A DNA stretch of 64,000 nt from Paguma larvata (lineage: Eukaryota; Chordata; Mammalia; Carnivora; Viverridae), in the NCBI GenBank assembly GCA_030068075.1, contig CM057841.1, positions 43,069,030 to 43,133,029 on the forward strand, written 5' to 3'. This document shows positions 11,137-21,347 of this stretch, piece after piece. The position numbers and the translations under genes were made by a program. Within the stretch, counting starts at the first letter, position 1, and each line of letters begins with the position of its first letter. The notes below the pieces were generated by a model that saw only the letters and a list, made by a program, of their open reading frames with translations, had not been told where the DNA came from and made no database searches.

Positions 11137-11346
11137 GGGGCACCTGGGTGGCTCAGTTGGTTGGGTGGCTGACTTCGGCTCAGGTCATGATCTCACAGTC
11201 TGTGAGTTCGAGCCCCGCGTCAGGCTCTGTGCTGATGGCTCGGAGCCTGGAGCCTGCTTCGGATTCTGTGTCTCCCTCTCTCTCTGCCCTTCCTCTGCTC
11301 ACACTCTGTCTCTATGTCTCTCAAAAATAAATGAAAACATTAAAAA
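11137..11346 (+). mobile_element. CAN-SINE, feline SINEC_Fc type (2)
   Basis: A textbook plus-strand copy: GGGGCACCTGGGTGGCTCAG head with A box, GTGAGTTCGAGCCCCGCGTC B box, GAGCCTGGAGCCTGCTTCGG, a CT-rich stretch and an A-rich tail. It is flanked by a perfect 16-base target-site duplication, AAATGTTGGCAAATCT, at 11121-11136 and 11347-11362. This supports L1-mediated insertion and relatively recent age. Confidence 0.98.
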
Positions 11347-11706
11347 AAATGTTGGCAAATCTACAGGCAGATCTATTCCCTTTTTTCAAATTGTATTCTG
11401 CATGATTACTAATGAAATGAACATTCTCACATGATTCTTGTCCATTTTAGTTAGTTATCACTCTACATTTGTCTTTTCATACCTTTTTCTCATTTTTTAT
11501 TTTTGTTACTTTTAGAATCTATTTATTCTGATTATTAATGCTTTTTCAATTGTATATGTTGCAAGTATTTTCTCCTAGTTTGTCTCAATTTTTATGAAAT
11601 CCAACCTGTACATTTTATTTATGACTTCTGGGTATTATTTTTAGCTTAAAAAGATATCAAAATATTTTCCTCCAATAGTTTAATAAATTAGTTTTTTATT
11701 ATGTTT

Positions 11707-11865
11707 CATTTTTAAAGTTTATTTATTTTTGAGAGAGAGAGTGAGCAGGGGAAGGACAGAGAGAGGGAGCCCCGATGTGGGGCTTGAACTCACAAACCAT
11801 GAGATCATGACCTGAGTTGAAATCAAGAGTCGGATGCCCAACTGACTGAGCCACCCAGGTGCTCC
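11707..11865 (-). mobile_element. CAN-SINE, feline SINEC_Fc type (3)
   Basis: Minus-strand copy inside the L1. The order is T-rich tail complement, GA-rich stretch, GATGTGGGGCTTGAACTCAC, GATCATGACCTGAG and ACTGAGCCACCCAGGTGCTC. The target-site duplication TATTATGTTT is present at 11697-11706 and 11866-11875. It is shorter than full length because the middle block is partly missing. Confidence 0.95.
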
Positions 11866-12012
11866 TATTATGTTTAATCTTTAATCCATTTGAGATTTAT
11901 ATTTGTGAATGTCACAGTGAAGGCATAATCATATATATAATATATGCATATATATTATTTTTTACTTCCTTTTCTAACTTGAAATGTAACATTAATATAT
12001 TAAAGTTTCACA

Positions 12013-12088
12013 GGAGCGCCTGGGTCATCCAACTTCGGCTCAGGTCATCTCATGGTTCGTGGGTTCAAGCCCCACATCAGGCTCTAGG

Positions 12089-12124
<36 letters not shown>

Positions 12125-12185
12125 TCTCTCCCCCACTTGTGCTCTCTCTAAAAATAAATAAATACACATTAAAAAATTTAAAAAA
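12013..12185 (+). mobile_element. CAN-SINE, feline SINEC_Fc type (4)
   Basis: Plus-strand copy with a shortened head (GGAGCGCCTGGGTCATCCAACTTCGGCTCAGG), B box GTGGGTTCAAGCCCCACATC and an expanded CT run at about 12091-12130. The 12-base duplication TAAAGTTTCACA flanks it at 12001-12012 and 12186-12197. The missing head segment means part of the A box is lost. Confidence 0.95.
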
Positions 12186-12665
12186 TAAAGTTTCACATAT
12201 ATTGTGTCTGTATCCTCTCTTCTGCTCTATTATTCTATTCTCCTGTCAATACTACACTGTTTCAATTATTTAAGCTTTATAAGGTATTTAGATATCTGAT
12301 ATGGATTGCCTGTCTTCACTGTCTTTTTAAATATTTCTAGAGATTCTATTACAGATGAATCTGAGAATTAGCTTATCTAGGTCCATTTTATTGGGATATT
12401 ATTTAATTTTATAGATTAACTCAGTGAGAATTAATATCTATAAAATATTGAGTGTTTTCCTCCAGAAATTAGAGTACTTTTCATTTATTTAGATTTCTTT
12501 TCATAGTTTTCAGTAAATTTTTACAGTTTTGGTCCATGTAGGTCTTGCATATTTTTGTTAGGGTTGTTCCTAGACATTTTGTGCTTTGTGTTGTTGTTTA
12601 TAAATGGGTTGTATTAAATTTTATTCTTTACTATCTTGACATAACTTTATTAGATAAATTCCAGG

Positions 12666-13555
12666 GGGAAATCGCAGAAAACCTGATAGTAAATAAAGAT
12701 ACAAGCGCAGTTTTACTGAGATTGTAGTCATTTAATAAACTATTGCTAGGAATAGAGGATGTGAATAGATTCCCTTATCAGAAAAATCTCTGACAAATCA
12801 GAATTTACCTTTAGCCTTTGCTTTGGGACATTTATTTACACAGGAAGGAGGCAATTAGGGCAAGCCCTAAGGCTCATATATGTTCAGTCATCCTGGAATC
12901 TGAAACCGTGGCTGAGATTTTTCCTCCCTCTTTCTACATTCACCCCTGCTGTGAATCTGGACTTCTTTTTGTTTCATCTTTATTTTATACAACTAAAAAC
13001 GTTTAAATTATGCAATATTTTATGCACATAGAAAAGCACATAAATTAATATGACTTTAACAGCTGAGTCATTCAATATGACTCAAGATTAGTAGCTGTTA
13101 ACCGTTTGCCATATTTGATTTGGAATTATTGTGCTTTTTAAAAAATTAGTTTGAATATTACAAATACGGCTGAAAACACCACCCCTTTTTTCTCATTCAC
13201 TCTGATATTGCTGTGCTTCACGCTTAGGCACATTTTAATATTTTTATGATTTTTCTGTGCATTCTAAGTTATATTTATTATGTAGGTTCTTAGCATTTAC
13301 ATTGTTGGCATAACATGGGTAGCCTTTGTAACTTGATATTGTGGGCTTTTGAAATTCATCTTTGTTGACAAGGACAGTTCTCTAAAGTTTCTCATGATAC
13401 TTTTGTTTCTATCCCTTTAGTCAGATTTAGCCTATCTTGGCTACCCCTAGAGCCTGGGAAACTGAGAATGTAGCTTTTATTCCAGGCAATGAAGATACAT
13501 ATTACTTAGGGAAAAGAGGGGAAATAGTAGTAGGGTATAGCTAGCCATCTCTGTC
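12666..13555. other. Unassigned sequence between two parts of an L1
   Basis: About 890 bases separate two consecutive antisense L1 parts. TTTTATGCACATAGAAAAGCACATAAATTAATATG at about 13018-13053 is weakly like an old L1 3' region. The rest (12666-13010) I cannot assign. It may be an inserted element, or diverged L1. No gene is supported. Confidence 0.4.
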
Positions 13556-14430
13556 AAACACTATTAATAATAATATTTACTGTAGACTTCTGATGTATAC
13601 TTTAATTAGAATAAGGTTTTTGTTTTTTTCTCAGCTTACTAAAGGATTTAACATTGCTTTTAATTAGAAATAAGTGTTAAAATGTTCTTTGGCATCTTTT
13701 AAGATGAGTTTTCTACTTTCATCTGATAATACATTAAATTATTACAGGTTTTCTATTGTTAAACTATCCTTGCATTCCGGAAATAAGTTTAATCAATCAA
13801 TAACATGAATCTTATGTTAGAAACATATATATTTTTTAAAACAGCACAGTTTTATTTAGGATTTACACATATGTTTATAGGTTAGATTAGCTTATTCTGT
13901 TGTTATTTATTATTTATATGGATTTATAAAGTCTATGCTAGCCACACAGAGTTAATGGGGAAGTTTTCCATCTTTTCTATATTCTAGAAATTTTATTTAA
14001 CCTAGAAATTATCTCTTTAAGTTTTAACATAATTTGCCCAAATACCATTTTTTATAGAGTATTTTAAGGGCTGGATCTTTGACTAATTTTAAAATTTCTT
14101 CTGTGATATTTTTCTGTCTCTCGTTAATTAAATTTTTGTGATATATATTTTCTGGAAAAGTTAACCTTTAATTTAGAGTTCCAAATTTGTTAGCATTAAT
14201 TCATATATAGCTTTCTTTTACACTTAAAAAAATTTCTGCATCTGTATTTATGTTTCCTCTTTCCTTTCGTGATGAGAATTGTTAGAGGTTTCACAATTAT
14301 GTTGGACTTTTCAAGAACAACTTAGTGGTTTTATTTAGTGGTCCCTTCAGGGGTTTTGCTTACTTCATTATTTTCTGCTTTAAATGTTCTCTATCCAAAT
14401 ATGGTTTGCTTTTTTTTCCTTTTAACTTCT
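13556..14430 (-). mobile_element. Old LINE-1 ORF2 reverse-transcriptase region, minus strand
   Basis: Antisense ORF2: TTCTATTGTTAAACTATCCTTGCATTCCGG is the complement of the FIPG-type RT block. AAATTTCTTCTGTGATATTTTTCTGTC and TTTCACAATTATGTTGG follow, with AACAACTTAGTGGTTTTATTTAG close to the 'AACCAGCTTTTGG' block. It is heavily mutated and AT-rich, and no long frame survives. Confidence 0.65.
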
Positions 14431-14713
14431 TGCACTGTGTATGGAAGTCATTATAGCAGACATTGTTTTATTGGCTACCCATTCCTATCCCCTTATCCCT
14501 TGTCCACTTCTAACTATAGAGTCTGAAATAGCAAGACACCCAATTAATTTCCCAGATGTTCATGGAACTAGGTATGACCATGTCTTCCAGATGTAAGAGG
14601 ATGACTTCTAGAGGGCACAGTGGAATTTTTTGTTTGTTTGTTTTTACTGCTTACTAAAGACAACAACACTCATTTTCTCCAGTGAGTTGAAGGAAAAAGG
14701 TAGTACGGAGAAG

Positions 14714-14715
14714 AC

Positions 14716-14773
<58 letters not shown>

Positions 14774-14835
14774 TTCCTTCCTTCCTTCCTTCCTTCCTTC
14801 CTTCCTTCCTTCCTTCCTTCCTTTCTTTCTTTTTT
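14714..14835. repeat. (CTTT)n and (CTTC)n microsatellite
   Basis: A compound tract: about 14 CTTT units, then about 13 CTTC units, then a short CTTT/T run. It lies exactly where the poly-A tail of the minus-strand SINE at 14826-15029 should be, so it has very probably grown from that tail. Confidence 0.97.
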
Positions 14836-15029
14836 ATAAATGATTATTCAATTTTGAGAGAGAGAGAGCATGAGCAGGCAAGGCACAGAGAGAGAAGGGG
14901 ACGCAGGGCCTGAAGTGGGCTCTGTGCTAGCAGCAGTGAGCCTGATGTGGGGCTTAAACTCACGAACCATGGGATCATGACCTGAGCTAAAGCTGGACAC
15001 TTAACCGACTGAACCACCCAGTCGCCCCA
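14826..15029 (-). mobile_element. CAN-SINE, feline SINEC_Fc type (5)
   Basis: Minus-strand copy: TTATTCAATTTTGAGAGAGAGAGAGC, CTGATGTGGGGCTTAAACTCACG, GGATCATGACCTGAGC and ACTGAACCACCCAGTCGCCCC. Its tail side merges with the CTTT/CTTC tract. The only duplication candidate is the imperfect AGACTCTT (14712-14719) against AGACACTC (15030-15037). Confidence 0.95.
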
Positions 15030-15200
15030 GACACTCGATTTCTTAAAACCACCAGCCTAGAAGTTGTCACATACCATTGGAGAGAACTTACTCATTTAGT
15101 CAGAACTGTTTGTAAGGGAAGCTGGGAAATGTGACTAACCATGTGGGTAGCTATAACGCTAATACTGTGGAAGGAAAGAAGGTATCTGGAAAACAGGTTA

Positions 15201-15879
15201 TTACCATATTACTTGCAACTCTTCCCATATCCAGTGATATAGCAGTTAAGAATATAACTTATTACTCATGAATACACAAGCTTGGAAGTTGTTCAATAAT
15301 CCTTATGCGGCCTATATGGAAAAAAAGTTGAACTTTGAAAATAGGAGATACCACAGCACTTTTATCTGACAAAAATACCAAACTTGAGTTATAAGAATCA
15401 GATTCAGGCAAGCAATGACATAAAGCCTAAGCAGCCCATTTGAAGCAATAATATTTCTGTAAGGGAGGAAAACCTATCCATAATTCTGTAAGGCGGGCGG
15501 GATCACACATACACACTGGCATACAAATGAGGGGCTTCTCAGTTCACTACGAAATCATATACAATTCAAACCAAATTAATAGTCACAGGTGGCTTTAACC
15601 GGAAGTGTCATAAAAGCAGTAGCATTGGTTTGTACCAACTAGAAATAGTGGAGTTAATGACCATTTTATAGACAAGTAGCACTATTCTGCTATGCATTCG
15701 GAAATATTAAAAGAATAGAAAAAATGACATTCTGAGTCAAATTTTTTAACTTTTAAAATATTGTCTCATATTCTCTTGTAGTTTGCTCTTATAAGTTTAA
15801 AATTATTGAATGAAAAAGTCTACAAACCACTTTACTTACCTTTTTTCTAGCATAGATATAGGCATCTTTTATAATCTTT
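15201..15879. other. No gene or repeat recognised
   Basis: About 680 bases of AT-rich unassigned sequence. It contains one GC-rich patch, AAGGCGGGCGGG, at about 15490. No frame or repeat is supported. Confidence 0.5.
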
Positions 15880-16110
15880 TTATTTTAAGTCAGGTTTTAA
15901 AAAATAACTTACATTCAATAAGATTCACTCTTTTTTCAGGTGTATAGTTCTATGAAGTTTAGCAAATGAATATAGTTGAATAGCTGCCACCAAAATCAAG
16001 GTATCAAATGTTTCCACAACTCCCTCATCTCCCCAAAAGTTTCCTCATGTCCCTGTGTAATCACTAAGTAAAACATTTTGGAGGTGAACCAAAATTATAG
16101 TTGGGGTATC
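15880..16110 (-). mobile_element. Old LINE-1 3' end fragment, minus strand
   Basis: TTACATTCAATAAGATTCACTC, AGGTGTATAGTTCTATGAAGTTTAGCAAATG and AGCTGCCACCAAAATCAAGGTATCAAATGTTTCCACAAC follow the antisense consensus of L1ME-type 3' regions (compare 'CATAAAATTCACCCATTTTAAGTGTACAATTC'). The limits are approximate. Confidence 0.6.
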
Positions 16111-16399
16111 CTAGCTGGTAAGCCAGGTTTTTCAACTGGGAGAATGCCATGCAGAAATCGAATGTGAATAAGCAATTAGTTTATCTTTGTTTTTCTCCTC
16201 ATCCCCACCTACTCTGAAATCCCAGTTGTTCTTCTCAAGTACCCCATTGGTCTAAATGATTTTTACCAGTGCATTGTTCCTTTTGCTTTGCAAATATACT
16301 TTAAGAAAAATTGTGGAGGGATACTACTTTTAATCCAACATGTCAGCATAACTATCTTCATTAAATATTTTCCAAATCTATCAGATGTTCAAAATATAT

Positions 16400-16520
16400 T
16401 ATAGAAATAAATAAAAGAAAGGCATAGTCTTTATTCTCAAGGGGATTTCACATTAAGACAGAGAATAAATGTGGACATATTTCTAGTTAACAGAATATGG
16501 TCTATGATAACCAGTAGGTG
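16400..16520 (-). mobile_element. Probable L2-related fragment, minus strand
   Basis: GGCATAGTCTTTATTCTCAAGGGGATTTCACATTAAGACAGAGAATAAATG resembles the antisense L2/MIR-like block 'ACAAAATCCCTGCCCTCATGGAGCTTACATTCTAGTGGGGGAGACAGACAATAAAC'. Similarity is weak and short. Confidence 0.4.
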
Positions 16521-16744
16521 TTTAAGCATTTTTTCTCCTTTCTGTTTATTATTGTTAGCCTGTGGAGAAGGGAATGCGAGAGGAAGTTGATGAAGTGGAA
16601 GGAGTGGCTGTTTTCAGCAGAATGAAATAAAGGCTAGAAGATATAGAGGCACCATGAACAGGACAGAACAGAGATTTGAGTAGAGATGGCATTATTAAAA
16701 GATGATTGGCATGGTTTGCTTTATATAAAAGAACCATTGTGTTG

Positions 16745-16890
16745 TGAAGCTCTTCATTTGTAGATGAGGAAACAGGTCCAAGAGGTGCAATGACATGCTC
16801 AAGGTCAACCAGAGTTTGCAGCAGAGGCAGGACTAAAACTCTCTCTCCTAATTCTGTTCTGATACTCATTTTACTGCTCTACAAGGCTTC
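16745..16890 (-). mobile_element. MIR SINE
   Basis: Reverse complement of MIR: TTCATTTGTAGATGAGGAAACAGG, GTGCAATGACATGCTCAAGGTCAACCAGAG, GCAGAGGCAGGACTAAAACTC and a final 'TTTACTGCTCTACAAGGCTTCTCC' for the tRNA-like head. Frames of 104 and 63 codons crossing it are incidental. Confidence 0.8.
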
Positions 16891-17789
16891 TCCTAGTTGT
16901 TTTCAGGAAGCAACTGGCAATTCCTCTCTTAATTCATACTTGCTTTACAAGACCCCTTACACCATCCTACTCCAGCTTTAAAAAAAAATACATTAGCCAT
17001 CAGCTGGGGATGACAACCATGGCCTTGGAGGTGCTGCCTTTGCAGTTTTTCTCAGACAGTGCATCTCCACCTTTCTTTCAAAACCCTTTTGGCAGAGCGC
17101 AGGCCTCCTTTGCTGGAGGCTGATAATGACTCTCTGTAGGGCTAGCTTGAAACTTTTACTTTATTGATATCATTCCTGTGGCGGGGGAGCGGCGGAGAAT
17201 ATTTTCCCAGTTTCAAATAATCAAACTAAACTTTCAACAAAAAGCCAAATACTTGCGAACTTTCTATAAATTTATCTGGGTATGTAGGTTTTCTCCTGTT
17301 CTGAAGAGAAATTATACACGCCGCTCAAATCTGAAACTATGACCTAACATATATAGGATCAGGTATGCTATATACAACTCTCAATAGTTTCTGGTGAAAA
17401 CTGAGCTTTTTCATTGCTACTGCAGATCACAATTCTACTCCAAATTATAGAGAATGGAACAAAGTGTCTCACTCTCTGGAAAACAGGCAGAGTATATGAG
17501 AAAAGAAAACTTACAGTGGAAAAGGCACTGGTGACAGTGTCTTGATGCTACAATTCTTTGCTGAAATATAAGTTTTCAGGTGGCTTCTCTAAAAGAAAAT
17601 GGGCCACTTGGATACGAAGCTCAAGTCCACAAAGGAAATTCAAATTAGCATCACACCAAAAACAGCACTTTCAACATCATCTCTGGGTATTTTTACGACA
17701 GTATTCTATGTCCAAAAATATTTTTGAAATATCAATATGCACACAACACCTGCTATAAGGAATATAAAAAAGAATAACAATATAAGATG
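16891..17789. other. Repeat-poor sequence, first part of the island
   Basis: No interspersed repeat is recognised here. The 16985-17230 part is more complex and GC-richer than its surroundings (for example GGCAGAGCGCAGGCCTCC and GTGGCGGGGGAGCGGCGGAG). I see no open frame with a domain and no clear splice sites. It is a candidate for conserved non-coding DNA, which I infer from composition alone. Confidence 0.45.
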
Positions 17790-17960
17790 GTGCATGATAT
17801 AGGGACAATGTGGAAACATAAGCTGTTAAGTACTGTAGGAATTTGGAATCTAGAAATAGAACTGTAAAGAACAAGAAGGCTTTATGAAAGAAACTTAAGT
17901 AAAGACTTGAAGGACAGAATTTGTACATATGGAGAAGAATAAGGAGCAGAGCTAATGTTC
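17790..17960 (-). mobile_element. L2 LINE fragment, minus strand
   Basis: AACAAGAAGGCTTTATGAAAGAAACTTAAGTAAAGACTTGAAGGACAGAATTTG matches the antisense L2 3' block 'GAAGGCCTCACTGAGGAGGTGACATTTGAGCAAAGACTTGAAGGAGG'. It is short but ordered, and is the only repeat I recognise in the 16.9-21.3 kb island. Confidence 0.55.
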
Positions 17961-20900
17961 AGTTGGATGCTCCGGTACAGTGGGACTGGCATCTATTTTG
18001 TGTGACTGGTGAATTCATTCTGAATGGGTGCTGTTCCTGACAAATGGGTTGTTAGATACTCTGAAGATCATCCCAGCAGGCATTTCAGGACTCAAATGTG
18101 GAAGTGACTATGTGGTCAGGGAGTAGTTCAAATTACTTGGGCCTTCAAAAGTAAAAATCAAAGTGAGCAGAAATAGAGATCTGTCTTTAATTGTTACTAT
18201 ATTTCAGTTAAGTTTTTGCACACACTTCTTCTAAGATTATATGACTAATCTCTTAGTCATACTGACATCAGTGTTCAACTTCACTATCATATGGCCATAT
18301 GTATCAAACCAACAAACACACTCAATGGGTATAGATGATGCTTATTATTCTTTACCAGAATGAGACCTGTACTGTCACTTATAACATTCAGAACCAATTT
18401 CAATTCATTCTCAATACAAACTTTAAAGCAATCTCATCAAGAAATAGCAGAGCTGACCAGTCTTCTCTAGCAGGTACTTCTGCTGTTTCACCTTTTGAGG
18501 TAAGTAGCCTCAGGGACATGGAACCAATTTTCAGCAGTGATTTGCTATGATATTGAATACACATTCAATACCCTATAGATAGAAAAGGAGGATCTGATTC
18601 ATCAACACTTTCCTTTAGGTCAGCAAACACTCAGGGAACAATTAGACTGTTTATAAAGCCTTGATATCTGAAATAGTACAAAGTCAATTTTAAAAATATA
18701 TTGAATATGTGAGCTTTTCCAAATTGTCATCAACTGTTATGACAAGCTATTAAAGAAGCTATTGTAGAGGACTGAAGGAGCAGCTGATTTCAAAATAGTA
18801 AATCAAGTCTTGGTCAAGAGCACTGATGAAAAGAGAACAGGATTCTTGCCGTGTTTATGAGTAGCTCAAGACAGCTTTAATACACATCAATCACAGGTAG
18901 GCAGCGTGCTCTGGTCCGTGCCCCTGACTCTCAGTGTGACCTTTTGTGAGTCACCAGACGGCTTTCAGGCTCAGTTACTCAGCCGAAAACAAAGCGGAGG
19001 AGCAGAAACCTCAATGAAAAACAGGCGCTGCATCACTAATGAGATTTCCTCGGGAAATAAATTCCTCACCTCTACAACCCCCTCTTCCGTGACACTCCCT
19101 TCTCTAGACTGCCACGTCCCACACATTCAAGAGAAGGTGGACAAAGCAAAGTGCTTGAGGCTCGTGGCTATATGACACTTCAGCTTCAGAGGTGGTTATC
19201 AGGAAGTACTCACTGTGCTTGCTTAAAACAGGAAAGCCACTGAGAAAAAGGGTCACACTATCTTGTTTTTGAAATTAGAGCACCAGCTTTGGGTTCAAAA
19301 TCTCTCCATCACCTATGGTTTACTTAGACTTGGAAGGACTAGCCAAGCAATCTCTCATTTTTCAGTTGGTTCTAAACAGTTATGGCTATATAACCAGTAC
19401 TTTGAAATATGTCCATTCCCTCGAGGCAAAAGCATTCATTACTGTGAAACTTGCTGCTAAAATTCCAAGATTAGAGTTCTATGAACACGTGAGTGTGACT
19501 ATGGATGAAACAAAGATGAGAACAGCATAGCCAGACAGTAGCTTTTTAGGAGGCTAGGAAAACGGGCTGAAGGCAGGTCTGGGGTTTGAAAATGCCATCA
19601 ATGCTGTCAACTGCCACATCTTCCTGGCGCAATCGGCTACCTGCAGAAGAAGAAAGCACTGGAAGAGGATGTGGCCAACAGGAAAACGAGGCTGCAGCTT
19701 TTGAGATCGTTGGTCCATTATGGGCCGTGCTTGTGCGCATGCACACACACACACGTCTTCTTTCTGAGGCTAGCCCCTCTGGAAAGGTTCCACATGACTG
19801 AACACTACTGAATCAGTCAGTCTATTTAGTGGCTTGTAAGAAAAGCTGACGATATCACGGCTCCAAGGCAGGCTGCCACCCCAGAGCCTCAATCGTAACT
19901 AATGGGGGTTTAAAAGGGAGATCAGAAAATATCATGCAGATAAAATACTGAGATAGGAGGAAAGACCATAACCTCAATCTGCAAAATGTAATAGCTTTGT
20001 CAAAATAAAAGCCACAGCTAAACTCTCCTGCTGCTGCACACCTCCCAGCTCTAGGGAACTGTTCAAGCAGAGAGGCATTTTCTATTAGCACAAACTCTGA
20101 ATGCAGCAGGGAGAAACTCAGCCATAATATCTGCACAACGGCTCCTCCATGCAAACACCATTCCAGTAATGGGAAATTTTAATGATGTAAAGCAGCAAGG
20201 TCACACGATATGTCCAGGCAGCCCTTGGAAAGATACTACCTCGGCAGATATTACAGAGGAGAGCTCGGAATCGCTCTTGGTTCATTAGGCTTTGCCTGAG
20301 GGTTTTTTTTCTTCCACTATTAACTACAAACAAGGTTGAGGTTCTCGTTACTCAGTTCCTTGTATGCAATGCAAAGAGGTGAAGGGCAGGGTTTGTAAAT
20401 ATGGAAAGGCAGACAGCTTAGACATGTTTTTACAATACTTGAAATATTCTCTCTGAGTCACCTTAAATATGAAAATGGCAAAAGCCTTATCAATGTTGCA
20501 GGGATTTTTTTCCCTAGCAGAAGAACTTCTCTACTAGCGTATAGATAAAGGTACTATATGCACATAAATATACACACATGGGGTGGATTGATTCCCTCCC
20601 CTACATACAGCACCACCACATCTTCTTAAAGTTTGCCTCCTTCTCCCAGCTTTATGACCCCATTGAGATCACTCTTACTGTTTTCTTCCTCGTTACATTT
20701 TGATATTTCAAAGCATGGCCTGGATCTCACTCCCATCTCCCCACTCCACATTATTAATGAATTGGAAAGCAGACATCATTAGTTTTCGGAGACCATTTCT
20801 TTTAAAATTTACAGACCCCTTCATCTGAATCCCCAGAGACAGTCTGCTGTTCTCATCTTAGAATCTTATTAGCATCATATCTTCTGTATCCTGCCATGCA

Positions 20901-21347
20901 AACTGCATGGCTATGCACTTTCTAGCACTTGACCCTTTTGCGGACGGAATTAATTTACTCTTTGAAGGTGCTGCAGCATGCTGTTGTGCTTGTTAAAGAA
21001 AGAAAAGCCAAGCAAAGAGATGGCAAAGCAAGCAAAGAAAATTCTTGGTTTAAAAGGAAGCTGTTGTAAGGCAAGTTAGGTGGAGACTGGGCAGGAGAAA
21101 CTAATAGCTAGTAACTATTAATAGAAACAGGCAAATTAGCTGATTAGCAGGGATCAGTGAGAATTTCTGTATATAACTACTAACAAGCTCTCTGGTATGG
21201 AAAAGGCTATAAGAATTATAATGTACTAGAACTTTTCATTCTTAGAAGATGCTATGATTTAATATAGCCTAGGTCAGCATTAGAAGACAACCCAAGAAAC
21301 TAGTTCCGATTTGGTCAGACACCTGACCTGTCTCCTGAAATCTTTCA
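17961..21347. other. Repeat-poor island, no gene found
   Basis: About 3.4 kb without a recognised interspersed repeat, which is unusual in this window. The parts at 18880-19180 and 19840-20340 are the most complex and contain CpGs and motifs often found in enhancers: an octamer-like ATGCAAAC at 20149 and several TAAT cores. Open frames reach 99 codons (19855-20154, minus) but encode no recognisable domain. A short CA run lies at about 19740-19755. Regulatory function is inference only. Confidence 0.45.

Larger units (their letters stand above)
11380..12665 (-). mobile_element. Old LINE-1 ORF2, minus strand, with SINE insertions
   Basis: Antisense L1 ORF2: TTGCAAGTATTTTCTCCTAGTTTGTCTCAATTTTTATG, AATCTTTAATCCATTTGAGATTTATATTTGTG, ATTATTTAAGCTTTATAAGGTATTTAGATATCTG and TAGGTCTTGCATATTTTTGTTAGGGTTGTTCCTAGACATTTT occur in consensus order. 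Two CAN-SINEs (11707-11865 and 12013-12185) interrupt it, and another lies at its edge. The coding capacity is destroyed. Sequence from 13556 to 14430 continues the same orientation and order. Confidence 0.8.
14431..15200. mobile_element. Unclassified old repeat, broken by a SINE
   Basis: GGCTACCCATTCCTATCCCCTTATCC and GGAACTAGGTATGACCATGTCTTCCAG on one side, and GGGAAGCTGGGAAATGTG on the other side of the SINE at 14826-15029, look like parts of one old mammalian repeat. I recognise the style but cannot name the family. The limits are approximate. Confidence 0.35.

Noticed and set aside
11123..11434. 103- and 60-codon frames near 11.1-11.4 kb, and similar frames at 23449, 24503, 32876, 36650, 39347 and 48755
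   Set aside because: They all translate CAN-SINE bodies (recurrent peptide like GVAQLVK.WTSDQVMISQFV) and recur at each SINE. They are not genes.
14630..14839. A 69-codon frame ending in repeated F-L-P-S
   Set aside because: It is a reading of the CTTT/CTTC tract.
18906..19175. 89-codon frame in the repeat-poor island
   Set aside because: No domain, no start context and no splice sites that would make it an exon. Overlapping frames of similar length exist on the other strand.
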